A stretch of DNA of 57,507 nucleotides from Alphaproteobacteria bacterium (GTDB lineage: Bacteria > Pseudomonadota > Alphaproteobacteria > UBA6615): positions 1-57,507 of the forward strand of contig JAJFJA010000021.1 in assembly GCA_021774445.1 (NCBI GenBank), given 5' to 3'. How positions within the stretch are numbered: position 1 is the first letter of the stretch; each line of letters opens with the position of its first letter. Below are positions 8,903-16,811 of this stretch, piece by piece. Made by a program: the position numbers and the translations under genes. The notes under the pieces were generated by a model that was given only the letters and a program-made list of their open reading frames with translations, made no database searches and was not told where the DNA came from.

Positions 8903-10024
8903 CTATTGCAGCGCTGTCGGCGGGCTGTCCACCTGCACCCGCTTGAGCAGATACTCCAGCGTGTCCGGGTCGATCTCCTGCCCTGGATGATCGAATTTGG
9001 TGATCACCCGCTCGATCATCTGGCGGACAAACCTTTCCCGATCACCCTCCAGGCCGTCATAGGCGGTTTCCTGACTGATATCGACGGCGGTACGAAGCAC
9101 CGGAAGCAGAAAATCCGGCAACCCGCTCCGGTCGAAGATCGCCGACAACCCCAGCGGACCTCGGTCATAAATGAGAGTCCGTGCGCTATCGAGCGGCAGG
9201 GCGGAGATTGTGGCCAGCGCACATTCAAAGAACGGCATGTCACCCATGCACGCGGCCCGTGTGACGATGGAGGCCGTCAGTCGGCCGTTCTCCGCCAGCG
9301 ATTTCACCAGATCCGCCGCCGTGTCGGCACCCGATAGGGACATCGTCGCCCGCTCGCGGCTTTGCAACACGAGGTCGCTGGCAAGTTCATCCGGCAGGTC
9401 GTGATGAGCACACATATGATCCCGCAGCCGTTCCGACACCATATGCACCAACCGCTCGGCGACGCTCACGGGCAGTGTCTTGCGATGCGCCATCGGCGCC
9501 TTAACCCGATCGCTGTCGGCGAACTTGTCGAGCACGGAGGCCAGCGTTTTCTCACCGAGTTCCGCCCCCTCATTGGCGACAAGTTCAGCAACGACTTCCT
9601 CATTGTCTGTCGCCACCAGGGCATCGGCAACGGTCCCGCCGACCGCCGATCGATGGGCGATCGCGACTTGCTTCGACTCCCCGGACGAAGCGATGATATT
9701 GACCAGATCTTCGTCACTAAGGACTTCTGAGAATTCCAGGATCGGCAGCGCCACCAGATCGACATCGCCAGCCATCTTCAGCGCGATTTCCCGCGGGACA
9801 TCTGGGCAATTCTTAAGATTCTCCGACAACGCGGCCCGAACGACGACCTCGGCGTCGCCGAGCATGGCTCGACAGATTTCCTCCGCCAATTCCCGTTCGA
9901 CGGTGCTGATTTCAGTGGAGTCGTACTGCTGAGCGACCTTTGCCGCGGTGGAGGCCCGAACATCCGCCGAGGAATCATGCATCAGGCGCTCGACATCCGC
10001 CATACTGAGTGTGGATTCAGCCAC
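8903..10024 (-). CDS. DUF2336 domain protein
   Basis: A helical repeat-like protein of about 373 aa with the DUF2336 signature in its second half: a RAACMGDMPFFECALA-like stretch followed by ARTLIYDRGPLGLSAIFDRSG. The family is common in Alphaproteobacteria and has no firmly assigned role. The N-terminal half has repeated short acidic helices (SSADVRASTAAKVAQ, DAEVVVRAALSENL), as in HEAT-like arrays. I prefer GTG 10024, which has GCGAGG six bases upstream; an in-frame TTG at 10042 has no ribosome site. It is convergent with the preceding gene and stands alone. Confidence 0.8.
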   Translation of the reverse strand: MAESTLSMADVERLMHDSSADVRASTAAKVAQQYDSTEISTVERELAEEICRAMLGDAEVVVRAALSENLKNCPDVPREIALKMAGDVDLVALPILEFSEVLSDEDLVNIIASSGESKQVAIAHRSAVGGTVADALVATDNEEVVAELVANEGAELGEKTLASVLDKFADSDRVKAPMAHRKTLPVSVAERLVHMVSERLRDHMCAHHDLPDELASDLVLQSRERATMSLSGADTAADLVKSLAENGRLTASIVTRAACMGDMPFFECALATISALPLDSARTLIYDRGPLGLSAIFDRSGLPDFLLPVLRTAVDISQETAYDGLEGDRERFVRQMIERVITKFDHPGQEIDPDTLEYLLKRVQVDSPPTALQ

Positions 10025-10171
10025 GTCGACCTCGCTTGCCAAAGGGCAGTCTTTAAGAGGCTACAGCATGCCCGGAGTTGGCTAAGGATTAGTAAAGGCA
10101 AAGTCGGATTTATTGCGCCCAAACGCTTGATTTCTTGGGAAAACGTTACGTAATCAGGCCCCCGCGTCCGG

Positions 10172-11311
10172 TCACGGCATCCGCCGCTCCGCGACCATGG
10201 TCACCGCCTCGCGCAGGTCCCCGTCGCGCTCCATCAGCTCGCGGAAGTCCTCCGCGGCAAGCACCAGCAGGCGACATCTGGTCACCGCCCGTACGGTCAT
10301 CATGCGCTTGCTCCCACGCAATAACGCCAGTTCCCCAAAAAACTCACCCTCGCCGAGTTCTGTCGGTTCCGGCTTGGTATCGACCCTTGCGGTCCCCGAC
10401 GCGATAAAATACATCGCCTCCGGCGTGTCCCCCCGCCGCATGATCACGGTACCGGGATCGACCGCTTTCGATCGCAGCAGATTGCTGATCCGCGCAACCG
10501 ACAAGGCGTCCAGTCGCGCGAACAGCGGCACCCGTGCCACCATGCCCCATGTAACCACGAAATCCCGCCGATGGATCTCGTTGGAAAACCCGGACGCAAT
10601 AATACCCACCGGCAACGCGTACATCGCCAAGCCGAAAATCATCACCAGGCCGCCGACCAGCCGACCGATCGCTGTCACCGGCACCGCATCGCCATAGCCG
10701 ACCGTCGTCAGCGTCGCCGTCGCCCACCACATCGCCTTCGGAATACTGCCGAACGTTTCGGGTTGAACCAACCGCTCCACCTGATACATCGCTGTCGCCG
10801 AAATCGTGATCAGGGCGAGCATGATCAGTATCGCGGCTGTTAACGCCCGGCGCTCATCGGCGACGACCCGGCCCAGGGTCGCCAAAGCCGGCGAATACCG
10901 CACCAGTTTGAGCAACCGCAGCAGCCGGAATAGCCGCAGCGCCCGCAGGTCGAGCAGCGGGAACACCAACGCCAGATAGAACGGCAGGATCGCCACTAAA
11001 TCGATCAGGGCGAACGGACTGCAGGCAAAGCGCAACCGCGCCTTGACGGGACCATAGCGCGCCAACGGCAGATGCTCCGTGCTCACCCACAGACGCAGCG
11101 CATATTCGACGGTGAAGATTGCCACCGATACGATCTCGAACCACAGCAACGGCCGGCCGTATTGGTCTTCGACCGACGCCACCGTGCCCGCCGCCGCGGC
11201 CACGACGTTGGCCACAATCAAGATGACCATGAAACCGTCGAACACCCGGCTGGCAAGATCATCCGGCCCGCCGGCCTCCAGCATCTCATAGAGCCGCCGT
11301 CTTGCCCTCAT
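10172..11311 (-). CDS. Cyclic nucleotide-gated, voltage-sensor-type potassium channel
   Basis: Six membrane segments: S1 (DGFMVILIVANVVAAAAG), S2 (WFEIVSVAIFTVEYALRLWV), S3 (ALIDLVAILPFYLALV), S4 with Arg/Lys at every third place (RALRLFRLLRLLKLVR), then S5, the K+ selectivity filter TVGYGD, and S6. The last 120 residues form a cyclic-nucleotide-binding domain with GEGEFFGELALL, the phosphate-binding cassette, although the usual Arg-Ala-Thr/Ser end reads MMTVRAV. The plan matches MlotiK1-like bacterial channels. Three nucleotide cyclases elsewhere in the window could supply the ligand. ATG 11311 is the likely start; GTG 11323 is possible. Confidence 0.92.
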   Translation of the reverse strand: MRARRRLYEMLEAGGPDDLASRVFDGFMVILIVANVVAAAAGTVASVEDQYGRPLLWFEIVSVAIFTVEYALRLWVSTEHLPLARYGPVKARLRFACSPFALIDLVAILPFYLALVFPLLDLRALRLFRLLRLLKLVRYSPALATLGRVVADERRALTAAILIMLALITISATAMYQVERLVQPETFGSIPKAMWWATATLTTVGYGDAVPVTAIGRLVGGLVMIFGLAMYALPVGIIASGFSNEIHRRDFVVTWGMVARVPLFARLDALSVARISNLLRSKAVDPGTVIMRRGDTPEAMYFIASGTARVDTKPEPTELGEGEFFGELALLRGSKRMMTVRAVTRCRLLVLAAEDFRELMERDGDLREAVTMVAERRMP

Positions 11312-11454
11312 CGACCCGCCCACATCCCACGCGGGTGCCGGAACTGCCCCGATATTGGCGTGATTTCCCCAATTTCTGCCACGCTTTGCCCCTATACTAC
11401 CCGCAGCTCAGCAAACACTTGCGCCCACCAACAGCCCCCCAAAGGGAGCGCGCG

Positions 11455-12096
11455 ATGCGTCCAAAATCAACTGTAACCTACCGCCGGCATCGCCGCCTGC
11501 CCAAGGCCGCCGCCGCCGCATTTGTCATTTTGTTGGCCGGCGGTTGCGCTTTAGCCGGCATCCGGGTCAGAGAGGACGTTGCCCATCAATATAGCACCAG
11601 CACCTTGGGACGGGTCGCCACCGGCGATCGCCAGCTCAAGGTCGATATCCGTCAAAAGCCCTTCGCCATCCCGGACGACGCGTTCGCGACTCTGGCGATC
11701 GCCGGGATGCAGAACCGTACGCCCGGGGGCCAGGTTAACTTCAGCACCAATCCGACGAACCCCTACCGCAACAACAGCTACCGCACGGTTCTCCTGTTCA
11801 ACCCGCCGCCGCGTACCAGCTCGCTGTTGTTATGCAAACAAGACAGGCTCGACGAATTGGCTCCGGCGGGACCGTTGCGTCATGTCGACGGTGCCGGAGA
11901 GGTCCGCCTGCTCGCGGCCTATTGCAACGGTGATCTCACTCTGACCCGGGTCAATGCCAGTGCCGACGCTATCGATGGGCCCAACAGTGAGCGCTTCGAC
12001 AGCCTCATGTCGCAGGTCGCGCTGGCGTTGTTTCCGTCCCGCAACCCGAACGATGACCGTAACGACTGCCGCTTCCTCGTGATCCCATGCCCTTAA
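11455..12096 (+). CDS. Putative lipoprotein of unknown function
   Basis: A protein of 213 aa starting at ATG 11455 with AAAGGGAG upstream. Residues 1-30 carry a basic N-region, a hydrophobic stretch and the lipobox LAGGC, so the product should be a lipid-anchored envelope protein. The mature part has three further cysteines and no motif I recognise. It is divergent from the potassium channel gene, with about 140 bp between the starts. Confidence 0.75.
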   Translation: MRPKSTVTYRRHRRLPKAAAAAFVILLAGGCALAGIRVREDVAHQYSTSTLGRVATGDRQLKVDIRQKPFAIPDDAFATLAIAGMQNRTPGGQVNFSTNPTNPYRNNSYRTVLLFNPPPRTSSLLLCKQDRLDELAPAGPLRHVDGAGEVRLLAAYCNGDLTLTRVNASADAIDGPNSERFDSLMSQVALALFPSRNPNDDRNDCRFLVIPCP

Positions 12097-12182
12097 GGCA
12101 CGATAATCGTCGCCAGCACAAAGCCGTAACAGAACACCGTTAGTCTCAAGGTTAGCCAGAGATCGTCGCGTAAACTCGCCAT
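12093..12182 (-). CDS. Possible 29-aa hydrophobic peptide
   Basis: A short frame from ATG 12182 to a TAA that overlaps the stop of the convergent lipoprotein gene. It encodes a charged start (MASLRDDLW) followed by one membrane-spanning stretch (LTVFCYGFVLATIIV). The ribosome site is weak. It could be a small membrane protein or chance. Confidence 0.25.
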   Translation of the reverse strand: MASLRDDLWLTLRLTVFCYGFVLATIIVP

Positions 12183-12342
12183 GGCACCGACCCAGCACGT
12201 TTCGATCCCCAAGCCTAACCAGCATGGCAACCGGCGGCGGCAGCTCAGATCGGCAGTCGATTTGGCGCAAAACGGCTATGTCGAACGGCATAACCGACAG
12301 CCTGCGCCCCGACGCCGCGCCCGCTTGACCGCGATCGTCCTG

Positions 12343-12358
12343 TTAAGAAGAAGTTAAC
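12343..12358 (+). promoter_or_regulatory. Perfect CtrA-type box TTAA-N7-TTAAC
   Basis: TTAA at 12343-12346, seven bases, then TTAAC at 12354-12358. This matches the full CtrA recognition sequence known from Caulobacter and relatives. It lies 40 bp before the ATG of the 91-aa gene at 12398, a position suited to transcriptional control. The rest of the 300-bp gap 12097-12342 shows only the weak 29-aa frame on the minus strand. Confidence 0.55.
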
Positions 12359-12397
12359 GCTCTCGCTAAATAGTGCAGCGACGCCAAATGGAGGGCG

Positions 12398-12673
12398 ATG
12401 ATGACAAAACTGCTCGTTTCCGACACCAAGCCCGACGGCTATCGCCTCGAGGATCTGCTCACGGTGATCCGCCAGGATATGATCATTCGCTGCACTAAAA
12501 TTGCCGAAGACACCCGCGCCGAGGCGAGCCATGTGCTGGACAATAACGTCAAGATCATGAGCCTTCTGGGCGAGGCGATCGGTCTCTCCGAAGACTCGAC
12601 ACGCACACTCGACAAGGCATTCGGGCCAAGCACCTCGGCCAAGGGCGGCGAACCGCGCATTGGCGTCGCCTGA
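12398..12673 (+). CDS. Small helical protein of unknown function
   Basis: A soluble protein of 91 aa, no signal peptide, predicted mostly helical (LEDLLTVIRQDMIIRCTKIAEDTRAEA). ATGATG at 12398 is preceded by GGAGGG, a good ribosome site. A CtrA-type box lies just upstream and a hairpin just downstream, so it looks like a single-gene unit under cell-cycle control. I do not recognise the family. Confidence 0.7.
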   Translation: MMTKLLVSDTKPDGYRLEDLLTVIRQDMIIRCTKIAEDTRAEASHVLDNNVKIMSLLGEAIGLSEDSTRTLDKAFGPSTSAKGGEPRIGVA

Positions 12674-12684
12674 CCCTGCACGCC

Positions 12685-12707
12685 GGCGACGCCTGAACCG
12701 CGTCGCC
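12685..12707 (+). terminator. Hairpin after the 91-aa gene
   Basis: GGCGACGC and GCGTCGCC form an 8-bp perfect stem with a 7-base loop, 12 bp after the stop codon. No T-run follows, so it may be a pause or stability element rather than a full intrinsic terminator. Confidence 0.4.
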
Positions 12708-12902
12708 GCAAGATGCTAAAACAGCGGCCCTGATGTCGCCACTTCCCGTTCGGCAAGCCATTCGGGACGCCGGACAATTAACCGGCCCGACGGCATCGGT
12801 CTGAAGAACTTTCCGAGCGCTCAAACCAGCGGCGCTGTAACTTGCCGGTCGGCAGCACTGTACCCGTCGTTCGGATCGAGATACCGTCGCCGACCACGAG
12901 GG

Positions 12903-12931
12903 TTGAGCGCCTGTGCCAAGCAGCGCTACAT
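12903..12931 (+). promoter_or_regulatory. Candidate sigma-70-type promoter
   Basis: TTGAGC (12903-12908), a 17-bp spacer and CTACAT (12926-12931), 18 bp before the ATG of the membrane protein at 12950. The spacing is ideal and the boxes are fair. Confidence 0.4.
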
Positions 12932-12949
12932 ACGAATTGGGGATAGGGG

Positions 12950-13789
12950 ATGACCAAACTGCCTGTCTTGCAGACAGTCCGCGAAACCTGGGCGTTCATC
13001 TGGCAGGAACGACGGGACCTATTCTACCTGGCCGCCCCTTTCGTCGTCGTACTGTCGATCATCAATGCTCTCATGGCCTGGCTCACACCCCAGGCGGTCG
13101 GGCTCACCGACCAGACTGAGGAGGTTTCGTCCGCAGTCTTGCTGACGATCCCCATACAGATCGTCGTCGGACTCTTGGTCACGACGCTCTTCTCCGTCAC
13201 CTGGCACCGGCGATATCTCGTGCCGCAAGAATCTATCACCGTCGCCGCCACATTGAACTGGTCGCAGCGCCACTGGCATTTCCTCAGAGCCATGCTGGTC
13301 CTTATCGGCATCTACATCGCCCTCAGTATTGCGCTCGCCGTCGTCATGTCGGTCGTCATGCTACCCTTGATACTGTTATCCGGCGCCGCTGCGGAAACGG
13401 CGCAGCTTCCTCTGTTCTTAGCCATTGGCCTACCCGTGCTCATCTATTGCCTGGTCCGCTTGAGCCTGTTGTTTCCGGCCGCCGCCGTTGATGAGCATCT
13501 TTCAGTCAAGGCCTGTTGGCATCGCACCCGGGGCAACGGCTGGCGCATTTTCTTCGCCTACTTTCTGGCCAGCTTGCCGCTCTTCCTACTGGTCACCGCG
13601 ATTTCGTTGGTTATTGGCGCGGTGTTACCGACCCCTGCCCCGTCGCTGACCGTTCTTTTCCTCAGCGGCCTCATTCAACAGATGTTGTTTTATGTCAGTT
13701 TTGCCGTCGGCATTTCCGTTCTTTCCCGCGTCTATCGCACGCTGACCGATAGCGGCGGCGCCTCGGCCGTGAGCACGATCCCGTCATAA
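12950..13789 (+). CDS. Integral membrane protein, about six segments
   Basis: A protein of 279 aa with hydrophobic segments around residues 25-45, 62-82, 110-145 (two), 155-180, 205-230 and 240-265, separated by short charged loops. ATG 12950 follows GGATAGGGG. The layout resembles membrane domains of YciC-like or glycerophosphodiester phosphodiesterase-associated proteins, but I see no catalytic motif. No clear functional link to its neighbours. Confidence 0.75.
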   Translation: MTKLPVLQTVRETWAFIWQERRDLFYLAAPFVVVLSIINALMAWLTPQAVGLTDQTEEVSSAVLLTIPIQIVVGLLVTTLFSVTWHRRYLVPQESITVAATLNWSQRHWHFLRAMLVLIGIYIALSIALAVVMSVVMLPLILLSGAAAETAQLPLFLAIGLPVLIYCLVRLSLLFPAAAVDEHLSVKACWHRTRGNGWRIFFAYFLASLPLFLLVTAISLVIGAVLPTPAPSLTVLFLSGLIQQMLFYVSFAVGISVLSRVYRTLTDSGGASAVSTIPS

Positions 13790-13896
13790 CCCCGCTCCGC
13801 GCCGCCGGCCCTGTGGCAACGCCTGGATCGCCCTCCATAAGCATTGCATTACCCCGAAATATCCGCTCATATTGAGCTGGGTTCTGGGAGGTAAGC

Positions 13897-15315
13897 ATGC
13901 CGGGAGAGCGCATGCTCGAGAGGCCTTTGCGCGTGGTCGCGAAGGCCTTGAGGGAGGGTATTGTCGACGCGCAAGCGCTGGCCGAGCAGGCCATATCGCG
14001 TCATGCCGCCCATGGCGAAGCCCTCAACGCCTATGTCACCTGGGACCCCGAGAAAGCCCGCGCCCAAGCCGATATCGCCGACCGACTCTTCGCCCTCGGC
14101 ACGGACCTCGGACCCCTTCAGGGCATACCCGTTTCCATTAAGGACATTTATGGCGTTGCCGGTTGGCCGACCTATGCCGGTTCCCCGCAGCGCCTGCCGG
14201 TTTCCTGGGAGCACGAGGGGCCGGTCGTCGCCGCCCTGCGTCGACAGTTGGCGGTGATGATGGGCAAGACCTCCACGGTCGAGTTCGCCCTTGGCACCCT
14301 GGGCGTCAATCACCACTGGGGTACGCCCCGCAACCCGTGGGACGCCAAAGACCACCGCGTACCGGGCGGCTCCAGCGGCGGCGCCGGCGTCAGCTTGTGT
14401 GAGGGCTCCGCGCTCGTCGCCCTCGGCACCGACACCGGTGGCTCGGTTCGCGCCCCGGCGAGCATGACCGGGATGGTCGGCCTCAAGACCTCCCACGGTC
14501 GCTGGTCGATGGACGGCATCGTTCCGCTAAGTCGCTATCTCGACACACCCGGCATCCTCACCCGCACCGTCGACGACTTGCTGTTTGCTTTCCCGGCCAT
14601 CGACCCCCATGGCCGTACCGATCCGGTCGCCATGACCCGCCGCCTCCGTCCCCTTGCCATCGACCGCGTCACCATCGGTGTCTGCGATGCTTTTTTCTGG
14701 GAGAGCTGCAGCCCCGGCGTCGCCGAGAGCGTACAGGCAGCGCTGGAGGAACTCACCGCCGCCGGTGCCCGGACCCGCCCCGTCGCGGTTCCCCAAGGCC
14801 GCGAAATCAGCGAAATGCATGAGCGGGCAAGTTTCGCGGCACCCGAGTTCTGCAGCCTCATGGCGACTCGACTGCCCGATTGGCTAACCAATCTGGACGC
14901 CCCGGTGCGTGCCCGCGCCGACGCCGGACGCACCATGACGGCACCGGACTTCCTCGACCGGCTGACCCGGCGCGCGGCGCTCGTCGCCGAGGCGACCGCC
15001 CATTTCGACGAGGTCGACGTCCTGGCCTGCCCGACAATTCCCAACACCCCACCAAAGCTCGATGAGATCGCCGATTCGGCGGATTTTCAAGCCGCGACGC
15101 TCTTGGCGTTACGCAATACCAGCGTCGCCAATCTCCTTGACTATTGCGCCATCACGATTCCGGTCGCCCTCGACGCCGCCGGTATGCCGGTCGGCCTGCA
15201 GCTGATGGCGCCGCATGGCCAAGACGAGCGCTTGCTTACCATCGCCGCCACTGTCGAAGCAGTGCTCGGCACCAGTGCCCAACGACTACAACAACCACCA
15301 ATGGTGACATCATGA
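13897..15315 (+). CDS. Amidase signature family protein
   Basis: Hydrolyses a carbon-nitrogen amide bond; the substrate is unknown. The Ser-Ser-Lys triad is visible: Lys in PVSIKDIYGV, the cis-Ser in GGSSGGAGVSL and the nucleophilic Ser in GTDTGGSVRAPAS. The length of 472 aa is typical. GatA is an alternative, but no gatB or gatC is adjacent, so it is more likely a catabolic or detoxifying amidase. Start ATG 13897 follows GGGAGG. The stop overlaps the ATG of the RlpA-like gene (ATGA), so the two are translationally coupled. Confidence 0.88.
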   Translation: MPGERMLERPLRVVAKALREGIVDAQALAEQAISRHAAHGEALNAYVTWDPEKARAQADIADRLFALGTDLGPLQGIPVSIKDIYGVAGWPTYAGSPQRLPVSWEHEGPVVAALRRQLAVMMGKTSTVEFALGTLGVNHHWGTPRNPWDAKDHRVPGGSSGGAGVSLCEGSALVALGTDTGGSVRAPASMTGMVGLKTSHGRWSMDGIVPLSRYLDTPGILTRTVDDLLFAFPAIDPHGRTDPVAMTRRLRPLAIDRVTIGVCDAFFWESCSPGVAESVQAALEELTAAGARTRPVAVPQGREISEMHERASFAAPEFCSLMATRLPDWLTNLDAPVRARADAGRTMTAPDFLDRLTRRAALVAEATAHFDEVDVLACPTIPNTPPKLDEIADSADFQAATLLALRNTSVANLLDYCAITIPVALDAAGMPVGLQLMAPHGQDERLLTIAATVEAVLGTSAQRLQQPPMVTS

Positions 15316-15860
15316 CGATTCCGGGGGGGATCCGCACAAAACGCAGCTTCTGGCTCTGTCTGGCATTGCTCCTGCCAGCCTGTTCCCTACAGTTCCCGGC
15401 CGAAGAGGCGCATGCCGATCCGTCTGCCACCCCTGCGAACAAGCCTGTCCTGCAGGCGCCCACAGCCGCCCCGGCAGCAGACCGGCAATACGCCGCACTG
15501 CCTGCCAGGCCAATCGCCAAACCCCGTTGGCGAACCATCCCGCCAAGTTTCCAGATCACCGGCGTCGCGTCTTGGTACGGCATCCCCTTCCATGGCCGTC
15601 TGACCGCCAATGGCGAGGTTTTCGACATGAACAGTCTTAGCGCCGCCCACAAGACCCTGCCATTCGACACCCGGGTGCGAGTCACCAATCTCGAAAATGG
15701 CGCCAGTCTCGTCTTGCGTATCAACGACCGCGGACCGTTCGTCGGCGACCGGGTCATCGACGTCTCGCGGCGAGCCGCCCGGCTGCTTGGATTTCAGCAC
15801 GCCGGACTGGCCAACGTTCGCATCGTGCTCGAACCGAACGAGCAAACCGCAAGCCGATAA
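15312..15860 (+). CDS. RlpA-like septal ring lytic lipoprotein (DPBB domain)
   Basis: A protein of 182 aa. The signal peptide ends in a lipobox (LLLPAC), then a Pro/Ala-rich linker leads to a double-psi beta-barrel domain with GVASWYGIPFHGRLTANGE, LPFDTRVRVTN and VLRINDRGPF; the last carries the catalytic Asp of RlpA-type lytic transglycosylases. No SPOR domain follows, unlike E. coli RlpA. The start ATG overlaps the amidase stop, which hints that the two act together, for example on peptidoglycan, although the amidase family shown is not a typical cell-wall amidase. Confidence 0.88.
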   Translation: MTIPGGIRTKRSFWLCLALLLPACSLQFPAEEAHADPSATPANKPVLQAPTAAPAADRQYAALPARPIAKPRWRTIPPSFQITGVASWYGIPFHGRLTANGEVFDMNSLSAAHKTLPFDTRVRVTNLENGASLVLRINDRGPFVGDRVIDVSRRAARLLGFQHAGLANVRIVLEPNEQTASR

Positions 15861-15918
15861 CCGGCACCAGCGGCGGCCAAGACGACAACGGCAAAACATC
15901 GCCAAATTTCAGAGTTCG

Positions 15919-15950
15919 TTGACACAACGTTAACAAGGTACCGCTACCCT
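15919..15950 (+). promoter_or_regulatory. Candidate promoter, near-leaderless
   Basis: TTGACA at 15919-15924 is an ideal -35 box. GCTACC (18-bp spacing) or TACCCT is the best -10. The ATG of the next gene is at 15957, so the transcript would begin at or next to the start codon. Confidence 0.4.
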
Positions 15951-15956
15951 GCCGTC

Positions 15957-16811
15957 ATGGTGGATTTCCATCTGACGGACCCAAACGAACCGGCCCCGGG
16001 ACCCTGTCCCGGCTGCGGCGCCGATCGACCATGCCCCAGCCGTTATGGCAATGGCAGCTTCTCGGTCGTGCGCTGCACCAACTGCGACCTCTGGTACCTG
16101 TCGCCGCGATTATCCGAACACGCCATGGTCGAGCGCTATCGCCAAGGCGGCTATTTCGACGGCGATATAGACGACGGCTATGCCGACTACGCCGGTCAGG
16201 AAAAAAGCCTGCGCGCCACTTTCCGCGCTCTTCTCCAGCGTCTCGATGATCGCGGGATGACCGGCGGAACCTTGCTGGAAGTCGGCTGCGGCTACGGCTA
16301 TTTCCTCGACGAGGCGGCACCCTTCTTCAATTTCCGCGCCGGTCTCGAAATGTCTGCGGCGGCGGCGGACGTCGCCCGCAACCACGCCGATACCATCCAC
16401 AACGACGACTTGAGCACGTTGCCGGACCGGCAATTCGATTGCATCGTCGCCCTGCACGTTATCGAGCATGTCTACGATCCCCAAGGCTTCTTGCGCCAAC
16501 TCGTCGAACGTCTGACCCCTGGCGGGGTGCTCGTCCTTGCCGCACCGGACATGGCCGGATTCTGGCGCCCATTGCTCGGCAACCGCTGGCCGTCATTCAA
16601 ATACCCCGAACATGTTGCATTCTATACGGAGCGGACTCTCAGCCGCCTGATGCGGAATGCCGGATGTCGGCAACCCACGCGCCTACCCTATCCGCACGCC
16701 TTTCCCATCGGCGAGATTTGCGCGAAAGTCGGACTGAAAGCGCCCCGCAGCCTGGAGTCTCGCAACATGTGGCTTCCGGCAACGACGGTCGCGGTGGTCG
16801 GCACCCGGTAA
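15957..16811 (+). CDS. SAM-dependent methyltransferase with N-terminal zinc-ribbon
   Basis: A protein of 284 aa. The N-terminus has two cysteine pairs (CPGCG and CTNC) that should bind zinc, as in sugar C-methyltransferase-type proteins. The class I fold follows: LLEVGCGYGYFLDEA for SAM binding, then VALHVIEHVYDPQGFL and the LTPGGVLVLAAPD strand. It overlaps the GT2 glycosyltransferase by one base, so both probably work on a saccharide or lipid-linked sugar. No Shine-Dalgarno site precedes the ATG, which fits the near-leaderless promoter. Confidence 0.85.
   Translation: MVDFHLTDPNEPAPGPCPGCGADRPCPSRYGNGSFSVVRCTNCDLWYLSPRLSEHAMVERYRQGGYFDGDIDDGYADYAGQEKSLRATFRALLQRLDDRGMTGGTLLEVGCGYGYFLDEAAPFFNFRAGLEMSAAAADVARNHADTIHNDDLSTLPDRQFDCIVALHVIEHVYDPQGFLRQLVERLTPGGVLVLAAPDMAGFWRPLLGNRWPSFKYPEHVAFYTERTLSRLMRNAGCRQPTRLPYPHAFPIGEICAKVGLKAPRSLESRNMWLPATTVAVVGTR

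Noticed and set aside
13897..15315. Assignment of the amidase as GatA
   Set aside because: No gatB or gatC nearby and the sequence between the triad residues lacks GatA-specific stretches I would expect.
16439..16810. N-terminal extension of the GT2 frame over the methyltransferase gene
   Set aside because: The extension overlaps a conserved domain in another frame and the GT-A fold starts right at ATG 16811.
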